Of a stretch of DNA of 13,835 nucleotides, positions 1 through 7,256 are shown one piece after another (position 1 is the first letter of the stretch; each line of letters starts with the position of its first letter). The notes under the pieces were generated by a model, which made no database searches, had not been told where the DNA came from, and saw only the letters and a list, made by a program, of their open reading frames with translations. The translations under genes were made by a program, and so were the position numbers. Origin of the DNA: Halieaceae bacterium UBA4438 (GTDB taxonomy: Bacteria > Pseudomonadota > Gammaproteobacteria > Pseudomonadales > Halieaceae); assembly GCA_002390485.1 (NCBI GenBank), contig DGPO01000104.1, positions 1-13,835 of the forward strand, read 5' to 3'.

Positions 1-702
1 CAGCGTATTGGAGCGCTTGTTGCGCGCTCTGAAGCCTGCGCTGATCTCGCGCTTAATGCCATGATGCTGACCTCCGCACGTCAGTATTTGAGTGATTACT
101 GCGACGATATTCAACTGCACTTTACCTCGGCGGTCGCTATTGCTCCGGGCGAGAGTGCACAAATTCTGCACCGTGACCGAGGTATCTGGGGCGGCTACCT
201 GCCGCGAAAGGTCGAGCCCCTGTTCAGCACCATTTGGGCAACAACACCCTTTACCCGCGCGAACGGTGCCACCCAGGTTGTTCCAGGCTCTCAGTACTGG
301 GACAAAGACCGTCAGCCCGAGCCGCACGAGATTGCCTATGCTGAAATGGAGCCGGGTTCTGTGCTCTGTTACACCGGCACTGTCCTCCACGGCGGTGGTG
401 CGAACTCGACACCGGATCAAGTTAGAACGGGGGTGTTTATGCACTACGCACTCAGTTGGTTGCGCCAAGAAGAAAACCAGTACCTGTCCTGCCCGCCAGA
501 ACATGCCCGCAAACTCAGCCCTGAGTTACGTGCGCTGATCGGTTACGCGAAGGGCGGCTATGTATTGGGGTTTTACTCAGATCCCGATGACCCCTCTGCG
601 GCTTATGAATCGGTTAGCCCTGAGCATTTGTTCAGTCAACGCGAGGAGCGATTCGGAGCAATTCACGGCGCGGATCATGTGGTATCTGAGTCAATGAAGT
701 GA
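1..702 (+). CDS. Phytanoyl-CoA dioxygenase (PhyH) family oxygenase, 5'-truncated
   Basis: The frame is open from the first base, so the true start lies to the left and 233 residues are visible. PhyH-family proteins are non-heme Fe(II)/2-oxoglutarate oxygenases that hydroxylate acyl-CoAs or other small substrates in the cytoplasm. The iron facial triad is visible as H57-x-D59 (in LHRDRG) and a distal H130 (in VLHGGGAN); R142, 12 residues later, is the expected 2-oxoglutarate carboxylate contact. NGATQVVPGSQYW is the typical core segment before the distal His. The EWLR/WLRQEENQYL-type C-terminal part resembles bacterial PhyH proteins of this length, so probably only a short N-terminus is missing. 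The next gene (EthD family) follows on the same strand after about 50 bases and may be cotranscribed. The family call is firm; the substrate is unknown. Confidence 0.85.
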   Translation, partial: QRIGALVARSEACADLALNAMMLTSARQYLSDYCDDIQLHFTSAVAIAPGESAQILHRDRGIWGGYLPRKVEPLFSTIWATTPFTRANGATQVVPGSQYWDKDRQPEPHEIAYAEMEPGSVLCYTGTVLHGGGANSTPDQVRTGVFMHYALSWLRQEENQYLSCPPEHARKLSPELRALIGYAKGGYVLGFYSDPDDPSAAYESVSPEHLFSQREERFGAIHGADHVVSESMK

Positions 703-755
703 CTGGTTTTGGTCTTCAGGGCGGGTGTCTAGCGGGTTGAATGGGAGGTCAGGCG

Positions 756-1115
756 ATGATTAAGGTGGTTACGTTGTTGTTTAAACGCCCCGAGCTGACA
801 GCAGAGGCGTTTCGAGATTATTACGAGTTGCATCATCGCTTGTTGGGCGAAAAATACCTCAGTCCACACGCGTTAAAGTACGTGCGTCGATACCCCATTC
901 TCGCTGGTGATGGTGCAGAAGCGCCGGAATTCGACGTCATGATGGAAGTTTGGTTTGAAAACTACTACGCCATGGAGGCCGCAATGGCTGACATGAGCAC
1001 CGCACACGCGCAGCACGAACTCGCCGAGGACGAAGCGCGCCTCTTTGAACGCGACCGCACTCAGAGCTTCATCGTCGACGAATGCGAGTCCGACCTGGAT
1101 GCGGACGAGGAGTGA
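756..1115 (+). CDS. EthD-family small protein
   Basis: A 119-residue soluble protein beginning MIKVVTLLFKRPELT, with the RDYYELHHRLLGEKY segment and aromatic/charged pattern typical of EthD-type dimeric alpha-beta barrel proteins. Members are accessory or degradation-related proteins (for example with ether-cleaving P450s) or small isomerase/decarboxylase-like enzymes; no single reaction can be assigned. I place the start at ATG 756, not the in-frame ATG at 741. A strong GGGAGGT at 743-749 sits 7 bases before 756, and it would lie inside the coding region if 741 were used. The C-terminus is acidic (ECESDLDADEE). The gene follows the PhyH oxygenase closely on the same strand, suggesting one transcript and perhaps one catabolic step. 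It converges on maeB, with only 34 bases between stops. Confidence 0.75.
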   Translation: MIKVVTLLFKRPELTAEAFRDYYELHHRLLGEKYLSPHALKYVRRYPILAGDGAEAPEFDVMMEVWFENYYAMEAAMADMSTAHAQHELAEDEARLFERDRTQSFIVDECESDLDADEE

Positions 1116-1149
1116 GCGGTCGCCACCATGATCATCGATGGCGCCTACT

Positions 1150-3426
1150 TTATTTCTGTTTTGCTAGGGTTTCTGCAACAGCGAGTGCACTGACGTTGTA
1201 AATGGCACGAGGTGTCGCCGAGTTCACCATGATGTGGGCCGGTCGTTTCAGGCCAGACATATAGGGTCCGATGAGCAGTCCGTTGGCCTTCTTGCGCAAC
1301 AGTCCGAGGGCAATATTGGCGGCATCAAGTCCTGGAAAAACCAAAAGATTCGCGCTGCCTTTTAATTGACTGTCTTCAAAGATAGTTTGCCGATACGCCG
1401 AGTCGAGTGCGGTGAGTGAATGCATCTCTCCGTCGATATCGACGTCCGGAAGTTGTGCTCTGAGAATCTCACTGGCCTGTCTCATCTTGCGTGCAGAGGG
1501 CGCATTTGATGAGCCAAAGTTTGAGTGAGACAGCAATGCAACGCGCGGTGTGATGCCAAACTGCCGAACCTGGTCTATGCCGAGCAATGTTTTAGAAACG
1601 ATTTGATCGACTGTGGGATCAAGGTCGATAAAGCAGTCGGTTAAAAAGAGTGGGCCGTCGTCAAACAACAGGGTTGTCAACGTTGATGCACGAACGTCTG
1701 CGCCCTGGGTGCCAATCACGGATCGCAGGGTTTGAAAATGGTCAGTAAAGCGACCGACTTTGCCACAAATCATGGCATCCGCATCACCATTGCGCAGCGC
1801 CATGGCGGCAATAACGGTACTGTCGGTCCGTAAAAGAACGCTGCTTCCCTCGACTGAGACCCCGCTTCGTCCCGCAATTTGGTGGTAGTCGCGCGCGTAC
1901 TCTTCGTACTTATCGTAGCTGCGTGGGTTGATCACCTCCACGTCTTCACCGAGTCTAATTCTAAGCCCTAACTCGTCGATAACGGTGTTGATGGCACTGG
2001 GGCGACCGACCAATATGGGCCGCGCGATCGCCTCATCCACAACGGTTTGAACCGCGCGAAGTACAGTTTCGTTTTCGGCGTCCGAATAAACCATTTTCAG
2101 GCCGCTATTGGCCGCCGCATTAACGACTGGCTGCATAAACATGCCGGAGCGCGTCACGTGTTTGCTTAAGTTTCGACGATACTCATCAAGATCCTCAATC
2201 GGACGGCTTGCAACACCGGTCTTCATGGCGGCTTCGACAACTGCCACCGGCACGCGCTCAAAGAGGCGTGGATCGAAGGGTTTCGGAATAATGTAGTCGG
2301 AGCCAAACTTGAGTGACTGACCGTCATAGGCCTGTGCCACTTCCTCTGAGGCCTCTTGCTGAGCAAGGTCGACAAGGCCATAGGCACAGGCAAGTTTCAT
2401 CTCGTCGTTAATCGCGGTCGCACCACAATCCAATGCGCCACGGAACAGGAAGGGGAAGCAGAGGACGTTATTCACTTGGTTTGGAAAGTCCGACCGGCCG
2501 GTACCAATAATGGCGTCCGGCCGGGCTTGGCGTGCAAGGTCTGGGTGAATCTCAGGATTTGGATTGGCCATGGCCAAAATCAGGGGGTTGGGTGCCATCT
2601 GCTTAACCATGTCTTGAGTGACACAATCACCGGTAGAGAGGCCAAAGAATATGTCGGCGCCTTCCATGGCCTCGGCTAATGTTCGCTTGTCTGTTTGTCG
2701 CGCATATCGCTCTTTGAACTCGTTCATGCCCTCTTGCCGGCCCTCATAAATAAGGCCTTTGCTGTCGCACATGAACACGTGCTCTCGTTTGAGTCCCAGA
2801 CTCACAATCAGGTCGGCGCAAGACATGCTCGCAGAGCCTGCCCCTGAGATCACGAGCTTCACTTCTTCCATTTTCTTGCCGGTGAGCTTAAGCCAAGAAA
2901 TAACGGCAGCCGTCGACACAACCGCTGTGCCGTGTTGGTCGTCGTGAAACACCGGAATATTCATCCGCTCGCGGAGTTGACGCTCCACGTAGAAACATTC
3001 GGGTGCTTTGATGTCTTCGAGCACAATGCCGCCGAAGGTGGGTTCGAGCGCCGCAATAATATTGACGAGCTTTTCAGGGTCTCTTTCGTCAATTTCCAAA
3101 TCGAAGGTGTCGATGTCGGAGAATTTTTTCATGAGGACCGCTTTGCCCTCCATGACGGGCTTCGATGCCAGCGCACCAATGGCGCCCAGTCCCAGAACAG
3201 CGGTGCCATTACTGATGACCGCAACCAGATTGCCTCGTGCGGTTACCTTGGAGGCGTTAAGAGGGTCCTCAACGATGTACTCACAGGCATGGGCAACGCC
3301 GGGTGAGTACGCCATCGATAGGTCGGCTTGTGTTTCAAGAGGCGTGGTTGCTCTTACCTCTAGCTTCCCGGGTTTTCCCTCGATGTGATACTTAAGGGAT
3401 TCCTCTTTGAACGTGGGCTTCTCCAT
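1150..3426 (-). CDS. maeB: NADP-dependent malic enzyme with C-terminal phosphotransacetylase-like domain
   Basis: A 758-residue protein, full length for MaeB-type malic enzymes, which oxidatively decarboxylate malate to pyruvate in the cytoplasm and yield NADPH. The N-terminal malic domain (about 1-160) has AYSPGVA with catalytic Tyr40, Lys95 in VMEGKAVL, and metal ligands Glu136-Asp137 ([10 protein letters not shown]) and Asp162 (HDDQHGTA). The NAD(P)-binding domain (about 165-410) has a Rossmann loop reading GAGSAS, where GAGAAA is more common, and the [14 protein letters not shown] segment. Residues about 430-758 are the PTA-like domain, which in characterised MaeB proteins is regulatory (acetyl-CoA responsive) and not an active phosphotransacetylase. 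The start is supported by GGAG about 6 bases upstream (complement of 3433-3436). It is transcribed alone, convergent with the EthD gene and divergent from the DUF6502 gene. NADP preference comes from the family, not from a residue I can prove here. Confidence 0.95.
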   Translation of the reverse strand: MEKPTFKEESLKYHIEGKPGKLEVRATTPLETQADLSMAYSPGVAHACEYIVEDPLNASKVTARGNLVAVISNGTAVLGLGAIGALASKPVMEGKAVLMKKFSDIDTFDLEIDERDPEKLVNIIAALEPTFGGIVLEDIKAPECFYVERQLRERMNIPVFHDDQHGTAVVSTAAVISWLKLTGKKMEEVKLVISGAGSASMSCADLIVSLGLKREHVFMCDSKGLIYEGRQEGMNEFKERYARQTDKRTLAEAMEGADIFFGLSTGDCVTQDMVKQMAPNPLILAMANPNPEIHPDLARQARPDAIIGTGRSDFPNQVNNVLCFPFLFRGALDCGATAINDEMKLACAYGLVDLAQQEASEEVAQAYDGQSLKFGSDYIIPKPFDPRLFERVPVAVVEAAMKTGVASRPIEDLDEYRRNLSKHVTRSGMFMQPVVNAAANSGLKMVYSDAENETVLRAVQTVVDEAIARPILVGRPSAINTVIDELGLRIRLGEDVEVINPRSYDKYEEYARDYHQIAGRSGVSVEGSSVLLRTDSTVIAAMALRNGDADAMICGKVGRFTDHFQTLRSVIGTQGADVRASTLTTLLFDDGPLFLTDCFIDLDPTVDQIVSKTLLGIDQVRQFGITPRVALLSHSNFGSSNAPSARKMRQASEILRAQLPDVDIDGEMHSLTALDSAYRQTIFEDSQLKGSANLLVFPGLDAANIALGLLRKKANGLLIGPYMSGLKRPAHIMVNSATPRAIYNVSALAVAETLAKQK

Positions 3427-3682
3427 TAGAGACTCCGATGTGTGAGTGAGTTAGTGCGCTCGTTGCGATTGCAAAGAGGAACAGTTGGCTACTTATTAAT
3501 AGCACTAGGTGAATATGCCAAGTGAAACACGAAATGCGTGGCTTCACGGCGCACACCGTTCATTCTGTGACAAATTGCGCCTATTCGTACGCGGCATTTA
3601 CCGCATTGGTTGTCCGATGCCTAATTACTATCGCGATATTCAATGACGTTCGTGAGACTGGGCAGTCCCCCATCGCTGAGAT

Positions 3683-3704
3683 TAATTTTTGGGATTTTTT
3701 TCCC
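3683..3704 (+). promoter_or_regulatory. Distal copy of paired operator-like element
   Basis: This copy reads TAATTTTTGGGA, then six T, then TCCC. Its GGGA-N6-TCCC core at 3691-3704 is a dyad. The same 22-base arrangement recurs at 3721-3742, with 18 of 22 positions identical and starts exactly 38 bases apart. It sits just upstream of the TTGACA -35 at 3711. A protein dimer bound here would be beside RNA polymerase. Likely ligand (inference): the helix-turn-helix protein encoded immediately downstream. Confidence 0.5.
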
Positions 3705-3710
3705 TTTTTA

Positions 3711-3739
3711 TTGACACCTTTAATTTTTGGGAATAAATT
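3711..3739 (+). promoter_or_regulatory. Sigma70-like promoter of the DUF6502/DUF5666 pair
   Basis: A perfect TTGACA at 3711-3716 is followed by a 17-base spacer and TAAATT at 3734-3739, which matches four of six positions of TATAAT. The predicted transcription start is about 3745-3748, on or next to the ATG at 3747, so the mRNA would be leaderless or nearly so. That fits the absence of a Shine-Dalgarno sequence before this ATG. The -10 lies inside the proximal dyad. Confidence 0.5.
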
Positions 3740-3742
3740 CCC
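3721..3742 (+). promoter_or_regulatory. Proximal copy of paired operator-like element, overlapping the -10
   Basis: The second TAATTTTTGGGA-N6-TCCC element. Its core at 3729-3742 is a near-perfect palindrome, GGGAATAAATTCCC, with 6-base arms around AA. It covers the predicted -10 and ends four bases before the start codon, so a bound protein would block transcription. See the distal copy at 3683-3704. Confidence 0.55.
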
Positions 3743-3746
3743 AATT

Positions 3747-4589
3747 ATGAGTTCGCCGGAACAGACATCGAGAGCAATCAACCGGGCCTTGTACAAGGTG
3801 CTGACACCTCTTGTACGCGTCATGGTTAAGCTTGGTATGTCTTATGGGACGTTCGCTGAAATCGCGCGCGCGGTGTTTGTTGAGCAGGCTTATTCCCAGC
3901 TTCAGGCAGATGGTGACAAAACGACAGCGAGTGCCGTCTCGGCGCTCACCGGCTTATCGCGAAAGGAGGTTAGTCGGTTGACTAACTCTGATGACGTTTT
4001 GATCGTAGATACGGAGCAAAAACGTCATCGGGCCGCACAGGTGATTAGTGGGTGGTCAAACGATCCTCAGTTCAGTGAAGCAGGACGACCGAAAGCATTG
4101 GCGGTGTCTGGCGAGGGAGCTTCATTTCCCGCATTGGTAAAGCGATACGGGAGCGATGTCACTGTGACATCGATGCTGTCGTTACTCACCCGAAATGGCG
4201 CGGTTGAGATTGATGGTGAGCAGGTGATTCTGCTGACCGACGCTTACATGCCCATGGACACACCACTTGAGCGACTCGAGATTTTGGGGACTGATGCGAA
4301 TGAGCTCATTTCTACCATTGCACACAATATTTCGGCACATCCCAGCGAGCGAGTCTTCCAAAGAAAAGTCTCGTTCAGTGGGCTATCCGACGTCGATTTA
4401 GAGGATTTTCGTCGGTTCAGCGATGCGAAGTCCCAATCGCTACTAGAGGCCTACGATACGTGGTTGGCGGATCGGGTTGGGCAACACACTGAGACCTATG
4501 CTAGGGGTGAAAGTCACTCCGTGTCGGTAGGCATCTATTTTAATTCCAGCCATCTCATTATCGATTCTGATGAAGGACAATCACTATGA
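3747..4589 (+). CDS. DUF6502-family predicted helix-turn-helix protein
   Basis: A 280-residue cytoplasmic protein with no signal peptide or membrane segment. It matches my recollection of the DUF6502 family, which is often found beside DUF5666 proteins; no biochemical function is known to me. Residues 10-50 (RALYKVLTPLVRVMVKLGMSYG, then FAEIARAVFVEQAY) form amphipathic helices. Residues about 59-80 (TASAVSALTGLSRKEVSRL) look like a helix-turn-helix, so DNA binding is inferred. Residues 125-165 (FPALVKRYG through LLTRNGAVEIDGEQVIL) resemble a second winged-helix-like segment. I chose ATG 3747 over the in-frame ATG at 3522 because conserved-looking sequence begins here and a promoter lies just upstream; there is no Shine-Dalgarno. 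Its stop overlaps the lipoprotein start (ATGA, 4586-4589), implying translational coupling. The paired dyads upstream suggest autoregulation. Confidence 0.75.
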   Translation: MSSPEQTSRAINRALYKVLTPLVRVMVKLGMSYGTFAEIARAVFVEQAYSQLQADGDKTTASAVSALTGLSRKEVSRLTNSDDVLIVDTEQKRHRAAQVISGWSNDPQFSEAGRPKALAVSGEGASFPALVKRYGSDVTVTSMLSLLTRNGAVEIDGEQVILLTDAYMPMDTPLERLEILGTDANELISTIAHNISAHPSERVFQRKVSFSGLSDVDLEDFRRFSDAKSQSLLEAYDTWLADRVGQHTETYARGESHSVSVGIYFNSSHLIIDSDEGQSL

Positions 4590-6271
4590 AGTATTCCGTT
4601 AGCACTCACCTCCTTACGCTGTTGCTGGCTGCCTTACTCACCAGTTGTGGCGGTGGCGGGGGCTCATCTCCAGAAGTTGTCTCAGGGGGATCAGGGTCCG
4701 GTGGTACTGGAGGCTCTGGTGGTTCAGGGGGCTCGAGCGGCGGCGGCTCTGGCGGGAGCGGTGATACGGGCGACACCAGCGCAGGAATTAGTGGTAGTGG
4801 TAAGGCTATCGGAGTCATCACACAGTTCGGAAGTATTTTTGTTAACGGCGTCGAATACGACACCTCTGAAGCCGTCATTATCGTAAACGGTGTCGTCGCA
4901 ACCGAGGATGATCTGGGCGTCGGCATGGTTGTCTTTATTCAGGGAACAGTTAATGAAGATGGTGTTACGGGTGTCGCGGAGGTGGTTATCGTCGATGACA
5001 ACCTTAAGGGTCCAATCAGCGCCATTACGAGTGCGACAGATGAGAGTGGCTCGGTGCTGGACGCGCGCCAGATTACTGTCCTCGGCATCGATGTTGTGGT
5101 CGAGCGGACAGGAACCGTGTTCGAGGACACGACCTTTGAGTCCTTATCTCAGGGCGATCTGGTGGAGGTCTATGGCTTTACCGAGAGCGGGAATAATATT
5201 CGAGCAACCCGTGTTGAGCTGAAGGAGTTCATTCCTGGCGTTACCAAAGTGGAGTTGTACGGTGAGGTGACCAGCCTCGACACGTCGGCTGAAACGTTTT
5301 TACTCGGCGACTACACCATCAATTTTGCATCGGCCGAATTTGACGATATTGACCCCAGCAACTTTGCAGACGGCATTCTCGTGGAGGTCAAGGGCACCCT
5401 GGCCACCGCCGACGCGTTAATCATCGATGCAACGAAAATCGAACCGACGGGTATCGATGCGGGTGAAGCGGAAGACAATGGCGATGTCGAGGTCGATACG
5501 ACACTGGGCGATGACGATGAGTTTCGAACCGAGGGAACCATTGAGAGCTACGATGCGACCAATCAGACGTTCATTATTAACGGCACTTCAGTTGATGCCT
5601 CTTCAGCAGCCTTGGTGCCCGGTAATTTGGTGCTCGAAGATGGACTGATTGTTCAGGTCGAGGGCACCTTTTCTGGTGACGTGCTGGTCGCCGAAAAAAT
5701 TAAAAGCCGTCGCGGGCGAATTGAAATTGAGGCGCCTGTCAGCGCACTCGATCCAGAAACATTAACTGTTAGTTTGAATCTGGGAGTGGGGGTATTGGAC
5801 GTTCTTGTTACTGCTCAAACCCTGATGGATGACGATCGTGATTCGGGTGACGAGCGGTTTAATTTCGAGGACCTACAGATTGGTGACTATCTCGAGGTTG
5901 AGGCCTTTGATAATGAGGGCACTCTGACGGCCACAAGACTTGATCGTGAGGATGAGGACGAGGACGAGATCAAGCTTCAGGCACCTGTGGATGACTTTGT
6001 CGCTGAAGAGAGTATTACCCTATTGGGCCTGCAGTTTGGTATTGATGGAGATACTGAGTACGAATCTATCGGCGGTAGTGAAGTGCCGGCCGAAGCGTTC
6101 TTTGCTCAGTTGTCCGCAGGATTTCTCGTTAAGTTAGAGGACGAGCATCTGCTCGACGGCATTGCTGACGAGTTGGGCTTCGAAGATCCGAGTCGCCCAG
6201 ATGGCGGTTACGAGTACGATGACGAAGACGACGAAGATGATGAAGACGACAAAGATGATGATGACGATTGA
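4586..6271 (+). CDS. Large DUF5666 multi-repeat lipoprotein with acidic tail
   Basis: A 561-residue exported lipoprotein. Residues 1-20 are a lipoprotein signal peptide with lipobox LTSC and Cys21 as lipidation site. Residues 22-72 are a Gly/Ser-rich tether. From residue 73 come about six tandem beta-rich repeats of 65-80 residues (roughly 73-142, 143-214, 221-289, 312-377, 378-456 and a degenerate 461-534). Each follows the pattern V-x-G-x-(V/I) ... I-x-G ... G-x-x-V-E-V-x-G ... A-x-x-(I/V), as in DUF5666. Residues 545-561 are 16 Asp/Glu and one Lys. The repeat shape suggests OB-like or adhesive domains, and the acidity suggests cation binding; both are inference. A good AAGGA (4573-4577) lies 8 bases before the ATG, inside the preceding gene, and the ATGA overlap couples the two. 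A terminator follows. Confidence 0.85.
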   Translation: MKYSVSTHLLTLLLAALLTSCGGGGGSSPEVVSGGSGSGGTGGSGGSGGSSGGGSGGSGDTGDTSAGISGSGKAIGVITQFGSIFVNGVEYDTSEAVIIVNGVVATEDDLGVGMVVFIQGTVNEDGVTGVAEVVIVDDNLKGPISAITSATDESGSVLDARQITVLGIDVVVERTGTVFEDTTFESLSQGDLVEVYGFTESGNNIRATRVELKEFIPGVTKVELYGEVTSLDTSAETFLLGDYTINFASAEFDDIDPSNFADGILVEVKGTLATADALIIDATKIEPTGIDAGEAEDNGDVEVDTTLGDDDEFRTEGTIESYDATNQTFIINGTSVDASSAALVPGNLVLEDGLIVQVEGTFSGDVLVAEKIKSRRGRIEIEAPVSALDPETLTVSLNLGVGVLDVLVTAQTLMDDDRDSGDERFNFEDLQIGDYLEVEAFDNEGTLTATRLDREDEDEDEIKLQAPVDDFVAEESITLLGLQFGIDGDTEYESIGGSEVPAEAFFAQLSAGFLVKLEDEHLLDGIADELGFEDPSRPDGGYEYDDEDDEDDEDDKDDDDD

Positions 6272-6330
6272 GGCGCCAGCTGGCTTCTCTCTCGAATCCG
6301 GGGTTGATAGCTAGACAAATCGCAGATACA

Positions 6331-6355
6331 AAAAAGCCCTCTTATGAGGGCTTTT
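6331..6355. terminator. Bidirectional rho-independent terminator
   Basis: A perfect 6-base stem GCCCTC (6336-6341) and GAGGGC (6346-6351) encloses a TTAT loop. AAAAA precedes it and TTTT follows, so each strand gives a hairpin with a U tract. It lies between the convergent DUF5666 lipoprotein and SDR genes and can end both transcripts. Confidence 0.85.
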
Positions 6356-6378
6356 CCGTTTTGCAGCTCCCTGCACCA

Positions 6379-7158
6379 TCACTTTGGTGGCATTCGGATA
6401 CCGCCGTCCAGGCGGACGACTTCTGCATTCATGTACGGGTTGGTAATGCAATCGACGACCGCAAACGCGAGCTCTTCAGCGCTGCCTAATCGTTTCGGGA
6501 ACAGTACTGACTTTCCAAGATGCGCTTTGAACGCGTCGGACTCTGGACCTTCGCCATAGATAGGCGTGTCGATCAAGCCAGGTGCGACCGTGTTGACGCG
6601 AACACCGACGGCGGCGAGATCACGAGCAATCGGCAGTGCCATACCCACGACGCCTGCTTTAGAGGCGGAGTAAGCACATTGACCAATCTGGCCATCAAAC
6701 GCCGCTGCTGATGCAAGGTTGACGATAGCACCACGACCGCCATCATCATCAAGAGGATCGTTCTTTGCCATTTGAGCCGCAGCTCGGCTGAGCATATTGA
6801 ACGTACCAATTAAGTTTACTTTGATGACAAAGCTGAACTTATCGAGCGGAAAGGGTTCGCCGTCGCGGCTGACAGTACGACCCGCGGCGCCCAGACCCGC
6901 TGAGTTCACACAAGCCCTAAGCGGGCCCAAGGCGGCAGCCGCCGCCACCGCTGCATCTGCGTCTTCAATACTTGAGACGTCGCACTTGACGAACTGACCG
7001 CCAATTTCCTCGGCTACTTGCTTGCCGCGCTCCTCATTGAGGTCCGCAACGACCACCTTTGAGCCTAAATCGGCCAGCTGCCGAGCACAGGCTTCACCGA
7101 TGCCTGACGCTCCGCCTGTGACGATTGAAGAGCTACCTTCTAAATTTACTCGCGGCAT
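6379..7158 (-). CDS. SDR oxidoreductase, HSD10-like 3-hydroxyacyl-CoA dehydrogenase type
   Basis: A 259-residue classical short-chain dehydrogenase. Cofactor motif TGGASGIG is at 14-21, Asp39 (VVADL) points to NAD(H), NSAG is at 85-88, Asn115 is the helix-4 residue, and the catalytic set is Ser150, Tyr163 and Lys167 (YSASK). The region PIARDLAAVGVRVNTVAPGLIDTP and the C-terminus EVVRLDGGIRM resemble type II 3-hydroxyacyl-CoA dehydrogenases (HSD17B10-like), so a role in fatty acid or branched-chain beta-oxidation is likely, though not proven. The start at 7158 is chosen over an in-frame ATG at 7185 because AAGGAG lies 7 bases upstream of 7158 and the longer form adds nine unconserved residues. 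The M14 peptidase gene lies 98 bases upstream on the same strand; cotranscription is possible, with no functional link evident. A bidirectional terminator follows. Confidence 0.9.
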   Translation of the reverse strand: MPRVNLEGSSSIVTGGASGIGEACARQLADLGSKVVVADLNEERGKQVAEEIGGQFVKCDVSSIEDADAAVAAAAALGPLRACVNSAGLGAAGRTVSRDGEPFPLDKFSFVIKVNLIGTFNMLSRAAAQMAKNDPLDDDGGRGAIVNLASAAAFDGQIGQCAYSASKAGVVGMALPIARDLAAVGVRVNTVAPGLIDTPIYGEGPESDAFKAHLGKSVLFPKRLGSAEELAFAVVDCITNPYMNAEVVRLDGGIRMPPK

Positions 7159-7256
7159 ACCGCTTCTCCTTTGTTGAGTGATCAATGTTATTGAGCGCTA
7201 AGCGTCGTCTAAGCCGCTTGGCATTGCAATTGTGAACCCTGATTGGGCTCGTCAGT

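Larger units (their letters stand above)
3427..3746. other. 320-base divergent intergenic region (maeB / DUF6502 gene)
   Basis: This gap holds the upstream regions of both flanking genes. On the maeB side there is a possible minus-strand -35 (TTGGCA, complement of 3516-3521) before an AT-rich stretch around 3491-3500, but no convincing -10. A perfect 10-base palindrome TATCGCGATA lies at 3629-3638 with no assigned role. The right end (3683-3746) holds the paired operator/promoter layout listed separately. The frame of the downstream gene stays open back to an ATG at 3522. That 75-residue extension would be translated straight through the dyads and promoter, looks compositionally unlike the rest of the protein and has no clear ribosome site, so I treat it as non-coding. 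Confidence 0.6.

Noticed and set aside
1116..1149. Terminator between the EthD gene and maeB
   Set aside because: CGCCA/TGGCG arms (1121-1125, 1139-1143) and the ATGATCAT palindrome can fold, but the stem is weak and no proper T run follows on either strand.
2108..3388. Several plus-strand open frames opposite maeB
   Set aside because: They are antisense shadows of a well-supported gene, with no ribosome sites or recognisable protein features.
3522..3746. In-frame N-terminal extension of the DUF6502 gene starting at ATG 3522
   Set aside because: It lacks a ribosome site, has no family-like sequence, and would be coded across the promoter and both dyads. The start at 3747 fits better.
4646..4800. 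Gly/Ser-coding GGTGGCTC-like repetitive DNA as a repeat element or CRISPR
   Set aside because: It is in frame, codes a tether after a lipobox, and has no regular unit or spacers.
7159..7256. Promoter or terminator between the peptidase and SDR genes
   Set aside because: Only a weak AAGCG/CGCTT pairing is seen, with no T tract and no convincing -35/-10, so nothing is called.
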